A stretch of 64,000 bases of DNA from Acidobacteriota bacterium (GCA_028874215.1 JAPPLF010000006.1:1-64000), one strand, 5' to 3'; numbered from the stretch's first letter, positions 1 to 8,615 are shown. Notes: a model not told the origin generated them from the sequence alone. Numbers and translations: made by a program.

Positions 1-15
1 AAACAATAACGGCTC

Positions 16-162
16 TCACGTCCCTTGAATCGACTTGTTCAGACCTTCCCTAAGAACTTTGGCCGACAAACTGTACGCCTGGCTCCCGGTTTGGGCGTGT
101 GCACCACTTGCGCAAAGACCCATGAGAACCCCTGCCATCGTTTTTCCGAACCAAGCCTGCAT
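16..162 (-). CDS. possible short secreted peptide
   Basis: This is a 48-residue reading frame with a good GGAGG ribosome binding site (168-172), five bases before an ATG. The product starts with a signal-peptide-like stretch (MQAWFGKTMAGVLMG) and a plausible signal peptidase site after AHA. Only about 25 residues would remain after cleavage, and I recognise no family. It could be the 5' remnant of a truncated secreted-protein gene, or spurious. It is divergent from the amidase operon. The call rests only on the binding site and the signal-like N-terminus. Confidence 0.3.
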   Translation of the reverse strand: MQAWFGKTMAGVLMGLCASGAHAQTGSQAYSLSAKVLREGLNKSIQGT

Positions 163-287
163 CACGACCTCCATTTCGGAAATGTGCGGTTGCACCCCGG
201 CGCATCGCCCGCCTCGGCTTTCCGGAGAACTGTTACCGAATATCCATCTTTGAGCACAACCCGTCAATCCAAGACCCGCGAAAAACA

Positions 288-487
288 ATGCAGCCCGAGG
301 ACTGCGTCGATGTCGGCCGACACCACATACTCCCGGTATACTCCCTCCGGAACGCCTTGTCCGGCGGGTGCAGGAACGGTCCCGGTACTGGCGGGACTTT
401 CACCACGGACTGCTGAGCGCGAATATCGAGAACTGGTTCGACTGGAGTGAATGTCATGATTCCGGGAAGCGATCCGAAGGAGTTTGA
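288..487 (+). pseudogene. possible frameshifted small gene before the amidase
   Basis: Between the left edge and the amidase, two frames on the plus strand look coding in sequence. An ATG at 288 opens a frame reading MQPEDCVDVGRHHILPVYS. From about 347 a second frame reads PERLVRRVQERSRYWRDFHH and ends at 487, inside the amidase. The second part is rich in W, Y, H and D and has mostly G/C third positions, as real genes do here. One shift near 345 would join the two parts. No family was recognised, and the stretch may be chance. Nothing else is seen in 163-287. Confidence 0.28.
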
Positions 488-1724
488 ATCCCGTTTGGAG
501 GCGGTTCGGGCCTGGGAGCCCCGAGTGCGGGCTCTGGTGGATTGGAATGAGGCGTCCGCCCGGCAGCGCTTTGCCGCGGCCGGGTCCGGCCCGTTGGCGG
601 GATGGTCCCTGGGTGTGAAGGACATCGTGGACGTGGAGGGGCTGGTGACGCGCTCCAACGCCGGCTTCGTTCCCTGGCGCCCCGCCGCCCGGGACGCCGC
701 CGTGGTCGAAACCCTCCGGGCCCGCGGCGCCTTCGTCCTCAGCAAGACGGTGACCACCACGTTCGCCTATTTCGATCCCGGACCCACCGGAAACCCCTGG
801 AACCCGGATCACACGCCGGGCGGCTCCAGCAGCGGCTCGGCCGCCGCCGTCGCCTGCGGGATGATCCGCTTGGGATTGGGGAGTCAAACGGTCGCCTCCG
901 TCAACCGGCCCGCCAGCTATTGCGGGGTCGTGGGCCTGAAGCCTTCCTATGGGCGGATTCCCATCGAAGGCGTTTTCCCCTTCGCTCCCAGCTTCGACAC
1001 CCTCGGGTTCTTTACGGCTGATGTTGCCGATGCCCTGGAGGCATACCAGGTCTTCTCCGGCGAGCCGCCGGCGTCGCCGCCGGCGTCGATCCGGGTCGGC
1101 CTGCTGCCCGACCAGAAGGTGAAGGCCGCCGATCCGGAGATGCTCTCGGCTTTGGCGCAGGTGGGACGCCGGCTGGAATCGGCGGGACTGCAAGTGTCTT
1201 CCGCCGAGCTGCCTTCCTGCTGCGAGGAGGCCCACGACAACCACTGGACGCTGGTGGCGGCCGAAGCTGCGGTGGTGCACGGTGGCCTGTACCGGGTCTT
1301 TGGAGATTCCTATCCTCCCAAATTGAGGGCCTTGATCCGGAGGGGCGCCAGGGTCGCGGCGTCGGAGTTGGAGCGGGTCCGGAGCCACCGGAAACGCGTC
1401 CGGACGGAGGTCGAACGCCTCTTCGGTGAGTTCCATGTCCTCTTGTGTCCTTCGGCGCCGGGAGCGGCGCCGGCCGGAATCGAAGCCACCGGAGACCCTC
1501 GCTTCAGCCTGATCTGGACCTATACGGGGCTGCCCACGCTGACTCTGCCCTATGGCCTCTCCGAGGCGGGACTTCCCCTGGGCTTCCAGTTGGTGGCGCC
1601 CCCGAACCGGGAGGCGGACCTTCTGGCCATCGGCCGAAAAATGGAGGCCGTCTTCGAATTCGCGAGGCGGCATCCCTTGAGGCTTCATGGCGAGACGGCG
1701 GCCCGCCGTAGTGCAGGCGAGTGA
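456..1724 (+). CDS. amidase signature family hydrolase
   Basis: This is a serine amidase of the GatA/AtzF/fatty-acid-amide-hydrolase superfamily, which hydrolyses a C-N amide bond. The Ser-cisSer-Lys triad can be placed: Lys55 in GVKDI, Ser124 at the start of the GGSSSGSAA signature and Ser148 in QTVASVNRP, 24 residues later as in the family. The loop around the nucleophile is unusual, because family members normally read DTGGS where this protein has QTVAS, so the substrate may be uncommon. The ATG at 456 is chosen because GGAG lies eight bases upstream; a GTG at 447 is possible. The stop overlaps the GTG of the next gene. With a DadA-like oxidase and a hydroxyacid dehydrogenase downstream, I infer catabolism of an amide of an amino or hydroxy acid. 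It is not a GatA subunit, because gatB and gatC are absent here. Confidence 0.85.
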   Translation: MIPGSDPKEFESRLEAVRAWEPRVRALVDWNEASARQRFAAAGSGPLAGWSLGVKDIVDVEGLVTRSNAGFVPWRPAARDAAVVETLRARGAFVLSKTVTTTFAYFDPGPTGNPWNPDHTPGGSSSGSAAAVACGMIRLGLGSQTVASVNRPASYCGVVGLKPSYGRIPIEGVFPFAPSFDTLGFFTADVADALEAYQVFSGEPPASPPASIRVGLLPDQKVKAADPEMLSALAQVGRRLESAGLQVSSAELPSCCEEAHDNHWTLVAAEAAVVHGGLYRVFGDSYPPKLRALIRRGARVAASELERVRSHRKRVRTEVERLFGEFHVLLCPSAPGAAPAGIEATGDPRFSLIWTYTGLPTLTLPYGLSEAGLPLGFQLVAPPNREADLLAIGRKMEAVFEFARRHPLRLHGETAARRSAGE

Positions 1725-3373
1725 AGGACACTCCGATTCGGACCATCCGGGCGATCCTCTTCGATTTCGACGGCACTCTCACGCGGCCGGGTTCCCTCGA
1801 CTTCCAACAACTGCGGCAGGAACTGGCGAGTCCGGCGGGCGCCCCCATATTGGAATACATTCAGGGACTGCCTCCGGATCGCCGCCGGCACTGCTTGAGT
1901 GTCCTCGACCGCTTCGAGACGGAGGGCGCGGTCCGGTCGCGGCCCAATGAAGGCGCCGAGGAGTTGATTCGGGAGCTTCAGGCGCGGCGGCTGCCATTGG
2001 CCGTCGTGAGCCGGAACAGCCGCGGTGCGGTCGTCCGTGCGCTGGAAAACTTTCCCTCCATCGGCCTCTCCGATTTCAACGTCATCATCACCCGGGACGA
2101 TGACATCCTGCCCAAGCCGCACCCCGAGGGGATCCGGCTCGCAGCCGGGAAAATGGGAGTCAGTGCCGCCGAGACGCTGGTGGTGGGAGATTTCCACTTC
2201 GACATAACCGCCGGCTTCCGAGCCGGGTCCCCCACGGTCTTCCTCACCAATGGCCGGATGGAGCCGCCCGGGACCCCGGCCCCGGACTACGTGGTCGAGA
2301 ATCTGTCCCAGGTGGGGGCCCTGGTCCGCGAGCGGTCTCCCCTGGCGGCGGGAAAGCTCCCCAACGAACTGCTCGACCGGATCCTGAATGAGCGGGAGCC
2401 GGGTGATCCTTCGCTTCTCATCGGTCCCGGCGTGGGAGAGGATACGGCCGCCGTGGCATTGGGCAGGGAGGATGAGGTCCTGATCCTGAAGTCGGACCCC
2501 ATCACCTTCGCCACCGACGAGATGGCGTACTACACCCTGGTGGTCAACGCCAACGACGTGGCCACGTCCGGGGGCACTCCCCGCTGGCTGTTGACAACGC
2601 TCCTGTTCCCTCCGGGAACCACCGGCGAACAGGTCAAACGGCTCATGGCGAGTCTCCGGCGCTGGTGCGGCCGGCTGGGAGTGACTCTCTGCGGAGGGCA
2701 CACCGAGGTCACCGACTCGGTCACCAAACCGGTGGCGGTCGGGCAGATGGTGGGAACCGCCACCCGGAGCCGGCTCGTGGACAAGAGCCGGATGCGCCCC
2801 GGTGACCAGATCCTGTTGACCAAGGCATTGGCGGTGGAGGGGACTGCCATCCTGGCCCGTGAATTCCGTCCGGCCCTGGAAAGCCTGGGAGTTCCCGCCG
2901 ACGAGGTCTCCCGTTGCGAACAATTCCTCTTCTCCCCCGGAATCAGCGTCCTGGAGGAGGCGGAGACGGTTCTGGAGTCGGGAGGAGTTTCGGCTCTCCA
3001 CGACGTGACCGAAGGAGGAGCGGCGACGGCCCTGGACGAATTGACCCGTGCCGGGCGCCATCGCATTCGCGTCCGGGCCGACCGGATTCCCGTCTTCCCC
3101 GAGACGGCCCGGATTTGCCGCCTGCTGGGCATCGATCCCCTGGGGCTCATCGGCTCCGGCAGCCTCATCATCGTCTGCCGGGCCGATTCGCGCCAGCGGC
3201 TGGAGGGAGCACTGGAAGACCGGGGCATTCAGGCCACCTGGGTGGGGGAGGTTCTGGGTCCCGGTGCCGGAGTCGAAGCGGTGGACGGCGAAGGCGAATC
3301 CCTCCCCTGGCCTCATTTCGAGACCGACGAACTGCCGCGAGCCATCGAGAAACTGCAGCGGATCAAGATCTGA
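1721..3373 (+). CDS. HAD phosphatase fused to AIR-synthase/HypE-like domain
   Basis: This is a 550-residue two-domain protein. Residues 1-200 are a HAD-superfamily hydrolase with all four motifs: DFDGT at 15-19, a motif II serine in VVSRNS, a lysine in PKPHPEG and GDFHFD as motif IV. Residues from about 215 resemble PurM/HypE/SelD-type ATP-binding enzymes, with GVGEDTAAV, NDVATSGGTP and GGHTEVTD. HypE-type domains use ATP to activate or dehydrate an amide or carboxamide; HAD domains remove phosphate. The GTG start overlaps the amidase stop (GTGA), so the two are probably translationally coupled. I do not know this fusion as a named enzyme, and its substrate is not evident from sequence. Confidence 0.8.
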   Translation: MKDTPIRTIRAILFDFDGTLTRPGSLDFQQLRQELASPAGAPILEYIQGLPPDRRRHCLSVLDRFETEGAVRSRPNEGAEELIRELQARRLPLAVVSRNSRGAVVRALENFPSIGLSDFNVIITRDDDILPKPHPEGIRLAAGKMGVSAAETLVVGDFHFDITAGFRAGSPTVFLTNGRMEPPGTPAPDYVVENLSQVGALVRERSPLAAGKLPNELLDRILNEREPGDPSLLIGPGVGEDTAAVALGREDEVLILKSDPITFATDEMAYYTLVVNANDVATSGGTPRWLLTTLLFPPGTTGEQVKRLMASLRRWCGRLGVTLCGGHTEVTDSVTKPVAVGQMVGTATRSRLVDKSRMRPGDQILLTKALAVEGTAILAREFRPALESLGVPADEVSRCEQFLFSPGISVLEEAETVLESGGVSALHDVTEGGAATALDELTRAGRHRIRVRADRIPVFPETARICRLLGIDPLGLIGSGSLIIVCRADSRQRLEGALEDRGIQATWVGEVLGPGAGVEAVDGEGESLPWPHFETDELPRAIEKLQRIKI

Positions 3374-3489
3374 GGAATGGCGGACGAACGCCTCCCCGTC
3401 TCATCTCCCGCGGTTCGAGGGCTTGTCTTGGAACCGTCCCGGGTGTAGGTTGCGCGGGCGTTGAGGCCAAGATCGAAGGTGAAAGGCGG

Positions 3490-4740
3490 ATGACGGAGAA
3501 AACCGACGTTCTCGTCATCGGCGGCGGCGTCATCGGCGTCTGCTCCGCTTACTTCCTGGCACAGCGGGGATGCGCCGTCACCCTGGTCGAAAGGGGAGAG
3601 ATCTGCTCCGGGAGTTCCTACGGGAATTCCGGGCTGATCGTCCCCAGCCACTCGGTCCCCCTGGCCGCTCCGGGGGTGTTGAGCCAGGGTCTTCGATGGC
3701 TGCTGGACCCGGTCAGCCCCTTCTACATCAAGCCCCGCCTCGACCTCGACCTGGTGCGCTGGCTCTGGTGGTTTCAACAGGCCTCCCGGGACGAACCAAT
3801 GAGGAAGGGGATCCCCGTTCTCCGGGATCTCTCGAATGCCAGCCTGGAATTGTATCGGGGCCTGGCGGACCGGGGAGAACTGGAGTTCGGTTTCCGGCAA
3901 AAGGGGTGGCTGCAGATCTTCCGGTCCGAGCGGCTTCTGGCCAAAGCCCTGGCGGAAGCCCGGCTCCTGAGGGAGTTCGGTCTCGAATCCACTCTGCTGG
4001 ACACGGTTCGGGTGCGTGAGATGGAGCCGAACGTGCAGCCGTCCATCATCGCCGGAATCCACTTTCCCGAAGACGCCCATCTGATCCCGCACCGGTTCGT
4101 CCACCAGATGGCGGATGCCGCCCGCCGCGCGGGGGCGGTCTTCCGGACCGGGACCGAAGTGCTGGAAATGAAGACCTCCAGGACGCGGGTCACGCGGGTG
4201 GTGACCACGAGAGGGGACCTGCGGCCGGAACAGGTGGTGCTCGCCGCCGGATCCTGGTCTCCCCTGGTGGCTCGAACCGTGGGGCTGGATGTCCCCGTGC
4301 AGCCCGCCAAGGGGTACAGCGTGACGGTCAGGGCTCCCGCCAACACGCCACGGGTCCCCTTGATGCTGGCGGAGGCCAAGGTGGCCGCCACTCCCATGGG
4401 AGACAAGCTGCGCTTCGGCGGAACCTTGGAACTGGCCGGTCTGGACCTTTCGGTGAACCTTCCCCGTGTCCAGGCTATCCTGCGGGCCGCCCGGACGCAT
4501 CTGGCCGGCATGAAGGAGTTGGACCTGCACGAAATCTGGAGAGGCCTGCGGCCGCTGACTCCGGACGGGCTTCCCTTCATCGGGCGGACCCGGAAGTGGA
4601 ACAACCTGTTGTTGGCGACGGGCCACTCCACCATCGGCATCTCTCTGGGGCCCGTCACGGGAAAACTGATCTCGGAAATCGCCGCCGGGGAGGGCGCCGG
4701 CCAGGACCTGTCCCGCCTGGAACCGGAGCGCTTCCATTGA
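3490..4740 (+). CDS. FAD-dependent D-amino-acid dehydrogenase-like oxidoreductase
   Basis: This is a 416-residue DAO/DadA-type flavoprotein. The dinucleotide-binding GGGVIG (11-16) is near the N-terminus, followed by the ERG segment after the second strand, and the C-terminal FAD-contacting stretch LRPLTPDGLPFIG is present. The family oxidises amino acids (D-amino acids, glycine, sarcosine or hydroxyproline) to imino acids and passes electrons to quinone or oxygen. The length fits DadA. The ATG at 3490 is preceded by GAAAGGCGG. It lies 116 bases after the HAD fusion gene and 44 bases before the dehydrogenase, in the same direction, so a shared catabolic operon is likely. The exact substrate is unknown. 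Confidence 0.8.
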   Translation: MTEKTDVLVIGGGVIGVCSAYFLAQRGCAVTLVERGEICSGSSYGNSGLIVPSHSVPLAAPGVLSQGLRWLLDPVSPFYIKPRLDLDLVRWLWWFQQASRDEPMRKGIPVLRDLSNASLELYRGLADRGELEFGFRQKGWLQIFRSERLLAKALAEARLLREFGLESTLLDTVRVREMEPNVQPSIIAGIHFPEDAHLIPHRFVHQMADAARRAGAVFRTGTEVLEMKTSRTRVTRVVTTRGDLRPEQVVLAAGSWSPLVARTVGLDVPVQPAKGYSVTVRAPANTPRVPLMLAEAKVAATPMGDKLRFGGTLELAGLDLSVNLPRVQAILRAARTHLAGMKELDLHEIWRGLRPLTPDGLPFIGRTRKWNNLLLATGHSTIGISLGPVTGKLISEIAAGEGAGQDLSRLEPERFH

Positions 4741-4784
4741 AGTCCCGCGGCAAGTGAATCGGACCATTCATCGAGGAAAAAACC

Positions 4785-5780
4785 ATGCCGAAAGTAATGA
4801 TCACCCCCACCAGCATGCAGCATCGGCCTTCTCCCTTCGCCGGCCTTCTGGAACGGGCCGGCTTCGAGGTGCGCTATCCCACCAACCCGGAATTGGTCAT
4901 GGGTCTGACGGGTGACGAGGAGACCATCCGTCAGTTGAAGGGGATCGAGGCCATCATCGCGGGCGGGGAGTATTTCACGCCTGCGGTCCTGGACGGTCTA
5001 CCGGAACTGCGAGTCATCGCCCGGGCCGGCGTCGGTTTCGACCGGGTGGACGTCGCCGCCGCGACCCGGCGGGGAATCCCGGTCACGGTGACGCCCTCGG
5101 CCAATCATGAGGCGGTGGCCGAGCACGCCATCACCCTGCTGCTGGCCACGGTCCGCTCCATCGTCTCCACTTCCAGGCAGATCGCGGCGGGACGATGGCC
5201 GCGCCGGACGCTGGGCACGGTGAGAGAAAAAACCTTGGGAATCGTGGGGCTGGGGCGGATCGGCCGCAGCACGGCGGTCCGGGCCATCCCGCTGGGCATG
5301 AAGGTGGTGGCCCACGAGATCTTCCCGGACCAGGAATTCGTTCGCGCCCACGGCATCGAACTGCTGAGTTTCGAACAACTCCTGGAGAGGTCGGATTTCA
5401 TCACCCTGCACTGTCCGCTGACGGACCGGACCCGGCACTTCTTCGGGAAGGAGGCGTTCGATCGAATGAAGCCGGGGAGCATTCTCATCAACACGGCTCG
5501 AGGTCCGTTGGTCAATGAGACGGACTTGCTGGAAGCCTTGAGGTCGGGGCGGCTTCGGGCTGCCGGCCTCGACGTCATGGAGCAGGAGCCGCCGGATCCG
5601 GACAATCCCCTGCTGCGGATGGCCAACGTTCTGGTCACGTCTCACCAGGCCGGCGGCGACGAGGCCTCGGTGATCGCCATGGGGATGGAAGCCGCCGAGT
5701 GCGTCATCGCCCTGTGGCAGGGAGATTGGCCCGAAGGGGCGGTGATCAACGACGAATTGAAGTCCGGCTGGAAGTGGTGA
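4785..5780 (+). CDS. D-2-hydroxyacid dehydrogenase (SerA-like, short form)
   Basis: This is an NAD-dependent D-isomer-specific 2-hydroxyacid dehydrogenase of 331 residues. The Rossmann motif GLGRIG lies at 155-160 and the catalytic set is Arg239 (TARGP), Glu266 (DVMEQEP) and His287 (TSHQAGG). It lacks the ACT and intervening domains of full-length phosphoglycerate dehydrogenase, so it may be a 3-phosphoglycerate, glyoxylate or other 2-oxoacid enzyme. A GAGG motif lies about nine bases before the ATG. It is the last gene of the amidase operon, and palindromic repeats begin within a few bases of its stop. Confidence 0.85.
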   Translation: MPKVMITPTSMQHRPSPFAGLLERAGFEVRYPTNPELVMGLTGDEETIRQLKGIEAIIAGGEYFTPAVLDGLPELRVIARAGVGFDRVDVAAATRRGIPVTVTPSANHEAVAEHAITLLLATVRSIVSTSRQIAAGRWPRRTLGTVREKTLGIVGLGRIGRSTAVRAIPLGMKVVAHEIFPDQEFVRAHGIELLSFEQLLERSDFITLHCPLTDRTRHFFGKEAFDRMKPGSILINTARGPLVNETDLLEALRSGRLRAAGLDVMEQEPPDPDNPLLRMANVLVTSHQAGGDEASVIAMGMEAAECVIALWQGDWPEGAVINDELKSGWKW

Positions 5781-5783
5781 CGG

Positions 5784-5910
5784 GAGCGGCGGTTTCCCAC
5801 CGGGGCGGCGGTTTCCTAACCGCCGATTCCCACACCGGGGCGGCGGTTTCCCAACCGCCCATTCTTGGAACATTGCGAAATGTGTCCCGCGGGCGATTTG
5901 GAAATCGCCC
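5784..5910. repeat. interspersed palindromic repeat cluster, short form
   Basis: The gap between the dehydrogenase and the exporter gene holds three copies of a hairpin module built on CGGCGGTTTCC (about 5787-5806 degenerate, 5806-5825 near perfect, 5841-5860 with one end mismatch). One copy of a second hairpin (5891-5910) reads GGGCGATTTGGAAATCGCCC. Both modules recur in the 86-bp tandem array at 48449-48870, in the same order and orientation. It is an intergenic REP-like element. It may also end transcription of the upstream operon, but no T-tract is present. Confidence 0.8.
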
Positions 5911-5929
5911 CTCCTTTTCCCGTTCCGGT

Positions 5930-5935
5930 TAGAAT
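5930..5935 (+). promoter_or_regulatory. candidate -10 box, leaderless exporter gene
   Basis: TAGAAT matches five of six bases of the -10 consensus and ends six bases before the GTG start at 5942. Transcription would start at or near the start codon. No Shine-Dalgarno sequence and no clear -35 element are visible, so support is weak and rests partly on the same layout at 14848 and 18630. Confidence 0.3.
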
Positions 5936-5941
5936 CCCTGC

Positions 5942-7726
5942 GTGCCGGACCTGCGAAAGCTGATTCCCTACATCCTGCCGACCGCCCATTGGCTTTTCCT
6001 GGGCTTCGTTCTGCTGTTCGTCAGCGGCGGTCTGGACGGGCTCATCACGGTGCTGTTGAAGCCGATCTTCGACCAGTTGGCTCCGGAGGCCGGAACGGCA
6101 GGGGCGGTCCAGACCAAGTTTGATTTTCTGCAGGAACACCTGGGCGTCGGCGCCGGCAGCCTTCGCCAGATCGCCTTTCTCCTGGTCGGGTTGTCCCTGC
6201 TCAAGGCATTCCTCCTCTATTTTGCCGAGTACCTCATGAGTTACAGCGGGCAGAATGTGGTGGCCCTGTTGCGGAATCGGCTCTACGGGCGGCTGCTTCA
6301 CCAGTCCGCCGCCTTCTTTTCCGATCAACCCACCGGACAGCTCATGTCGCGGGTGCTCAACGACACCGAACGGGTGCTGGAAGCGGCCAGCAAGTCGCTG
6401 ACCGACTTCCTGCGCCAGGTGTTTCTCCTGCTGTTCTTCCTGGGACTGATCGTCTACATCAACTGGGTGTTGTCCGTGCTGGCGCTGCTCATGGCTCCGG
6501 TGGTTCTGGGGTTGGCGGCACGCCTGGGACGGAAGATGAAGGGCGTCAGCCACGAGAGCCAGGAAAACCTGGCGCGGCTGTCCCAATTGTTGCAGGAGAC
6601 GTTGGCCGGCCAGAAGATCGTCCAGGCCTTCGGCATGGAGAACTACGAGAAGAAACGCTTTCGCCGCTCCATCGGCGACCTGGTCCACGCCAATCTCAAG
6701 GGGGCCCGGCTCTCGGCCCTGGCATCGCCCATGGTCGAGTTCCTCGGATACGCTTCCTTCGTGCCGTTTTTGTTCTACGCCAACCGGCAGGTTCAGGAAG
6801 GACTGGGGATCGGGATCCTGGTGGTTTTCCTGGCGGCCCTGTTTCGCCTTTATGAGCCGGTCAGGAAACTCTCCAGAATGCACCTGAATTTTCAACAGGC
6901 TTTCGCAGCGTCCAGCCGGATCTTCGACCTGCTGGGCTCGCAAATCGGGGTGAAAGACGTTCCCGCGGCCGTTGAAATCGCCCCGTTTTCCCGATCCGTC
7001 GCCTTCGAGAACGTCTCCTTCCGCTACCGGCAGGGCGACGTTTCCGTGCTGCGGCGGATCAATCTGAACCTGGCCCGCGGCGAGATCCTGGCGCTGGCGG
7101 GGACCAGCGGAGCCGGCAAGAGCACACTGGCCAGCCTTCTTCCCCGTTTCCATGACCCCTCTGCGGGACGGATCTCCATCGACGGCACGGACATCCGGAC
7201 GGTCTCCCTCCATTCCCTGCGGCGGCAGATCGCCCTCGTTCCCCAGGAGACCTTTCTGTTCGACGACACGATCCGGAACAACATCGCGTACGGGCTTCCC
7301 GGCTGCGGCGATGCCCAGGTCAGAAGAGCGGCCCGCATGGCATTCATCCATGAATTCATCGAAACCCTGCCCGCAGGCTACGAAACCCGTATCGGCGAGC
7401 GGGGAACCCGGCTCTCCGGGGGCCAGCGGCAGCGGGTCGCCATTGCCCGGGCGTTGCTGAAGGATGCCCCCATCCTGATTCTGGACGAGGCGACCTCCGC
7501 CCTGGACGCCGAGTCGGAGCGGTTGGTCCAGGAAGCCCTTCTGAATCTCCTCCGCGAGAGGACCGCCGTGGTCATCGCTCACCGCCTGTCTACAGTGCTC
7601 CTGGCGGATCGGATCGCACTCATGGAGGAGGGCCGGATCGTGGACGTGGGAGGCCATGAGACTCTTCTGGAGCGCTCCGCCTCCTACCGCCGGCTGCACA
7701 GGCTGCAGTCTGAACCGCAAGCATGA
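5942..7726 (+). CDS. MsbA-like ABC exporter (half transporter)
   Basis: This is a 594-residue half transporter, probably a homodimer in the inner membrane. An N-terminal six-helix exporter domain (about 1-330) is followed by an ATPase domain with Walker A GTSGAGKST (around 387-395), the signature [15 protein letters not shown], Walker B LILDEATSALD and a switch histidine in IAHRLST. Family members flip lipid A core across the inner membrane (MsbA) or export lipids and drugs. Length and motif order fit MsbA, and Kdo genes lie elsewhere in the window, but drug or lipid export cannot be told apart from sequence alone. Translation starts at GTG. Confidence 0.85.
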   Translation: MPDLRKLIPYILPTAHWLFLGFVLLFVSGGLDGLITVLLKPIFDQLAPEAGTAGAVQTKFDFLQEHLGVGAGSLRQIAFLLVGLSLLKAFLLYFAEYLMSYSGQNVVALLRNRLYGRLLHQSAAFFSDQPTGQLMSRVLNDTERVLEAASKSLTDFLRQVFLLLFFLGLIVYINWVLSVLALLMAPVVLGLAARLGRKMKGVSHESQENLARLSQLLQETLAGQKIVQAFGMENYEKKRFRRSIGDLVHANLKGARLSALASPMVEFLGYASFVPFLFYANRQVQEGLGIGILVVFLAALFRLYEPVRKLSRMHLNFQQAFAASSRIFDLLGSQIGVKDVPAAVEIAPFSRSVAFENVSFRYRQGDVSVLRRINLNLARGEILALAGTSGAGKSTLASLLPRFHDPSAGRISIDGTDIRTVSLHSLRRQIALVPQETFLFDDTIRNNIAYGLPGCGDAQVRRAARMAFIHEFIETLPAGYETRIGERGTRLSGGQRQRVAIARALLKDAPILILDEATSALDAESERLVQEALLNLLRERTAVVIAHRLSTVLLADRIALMEEGRIVDVGGHETLLERSASYRRLHRLQSEPQA

Positions 7727-7742
7727 AACCGACGGAGAGACC

Positions 7743-8615
7743 ATGTACAGCATGACCGGTTTTGGACAAGCGGAAAGGACCCTCGAGACCATGGAAGTCT
7801 CGGTGGAGGTCCGGACCCTCAACGGCCGATACCTGGACATGAAGCTGAGACTCCCGCGCGGAGCCAGGTTCCTGGAAGCACGAATGCGCCAGGTCGTCCG
7901 GGGGAAACTGGGCCGGGGCCGGGTGGACCTGTCGCTGGAGATCACCTGGAAATCCCAGGCCCGTTACCGGATCGACGATGACCTGGTGAAGAACTACCTG
8001 GCGATGGTGGAGCGCCTCCGGTCCCTGGGCGTCGGCGGAGAGCTGGACGCGGCCGACTGTCTGCGGCTGTCCGGCACGCTGGTTGCCAACCAGCCGGGAG
8101 CCGAGATCCAACAATGCGCCGACGATCTGTTGGCAGTGGCCGGCGAGGCCCTGGATCGGGTCGTGGAAGCCCGCCAGGCGGAAGGAGCGCGATTGCTCGA
8201 AGACCTGACGGCGCGGATCCAGTCCCTCGAAAGGACGGTCAAGGAGATTGGAGGACACGCCGCAGAGGTGTTCGATCTGGCTCGCGCCAAGTTGACGAAA
8301 CGCTTGGAGGAGATGAACCTCTCCTTTTCTCCGGATCAGGGCCGCCTGGCCGAAGAGATCGCGTACTATGCCGCCCGGGCGGAGATCTCCGAGGAGATCA
8401 CCCGCTTGCGCAGCCACCTGGGCCGTTTCTCCCATCAGCTCCGGGAGCCGGGATCCGAACCCAGGGGAAAGAACCTGGATTTCCTGTGCCAGGAAATGCA
8501 CCGGGAAGTGACGACCATCCTGGCCAAGAGCTCTCTGCCCCACGTCTCGAGCCTGGCCCTGGAGGCGAAGGGCGAGGTCGAGAAGGTCCGGGAACAGGTC
8601 CAGAATGTAGAATAA
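7743..8615 (+). CDS. YicC-family endoribonuclease
   Basis: This is a 290-residue member of the YicC/YloC family, RNA endonucleases that take part in RNA turnover and stationary-phase survival. The conserved N-terminus MYSMTGFGQAE and the R-x-LN-x-R-Y-L-D segment (RTLNGRYLD) are present, as is the C-terminal stretch ending in KxEVEKVREQVQNVE. The ATG at 7743 matches the family start exactly and is preceded by GGAGAGACC. It sits just upstream of gmk and rpoZ, the order seen in many bacteria. A remA-like (DUF370) gene, often found between yicC and gmk elsewhere, is not present. Confidence 0.9.
   Translation: MYSMTGFGQAERTLETMEVSVEVRTLNGRYLDMKLRLPRGARFLEARMRQVVRGKLGRGRVDLSLEITWKSQARYRIDDDLVKNYLAMVERLRSLGVGGELDAADCLRLSGTLVANQPGAEIQQCADDLLAVAGEALDRVVEARQAEGARLLEDLTARIQSLERTVKEIGGHAAEVFDLARAKLTKRLEEMNLSFSPDQGRLAEEIAYYAARAEISEEITRLRSHLGRFSHQLREPGSEPRGKNLDFLCQEMHREVTTILAKSSLPHVSSLALEAKGEVEKVREQVQNVE

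Noticed and set aside
5816-7945. 709-codon open frame on the minus strand
   Set aside because: Antisense to the ABC exporter; its translation is rich in Q, G and R, typical of a shadow frame.
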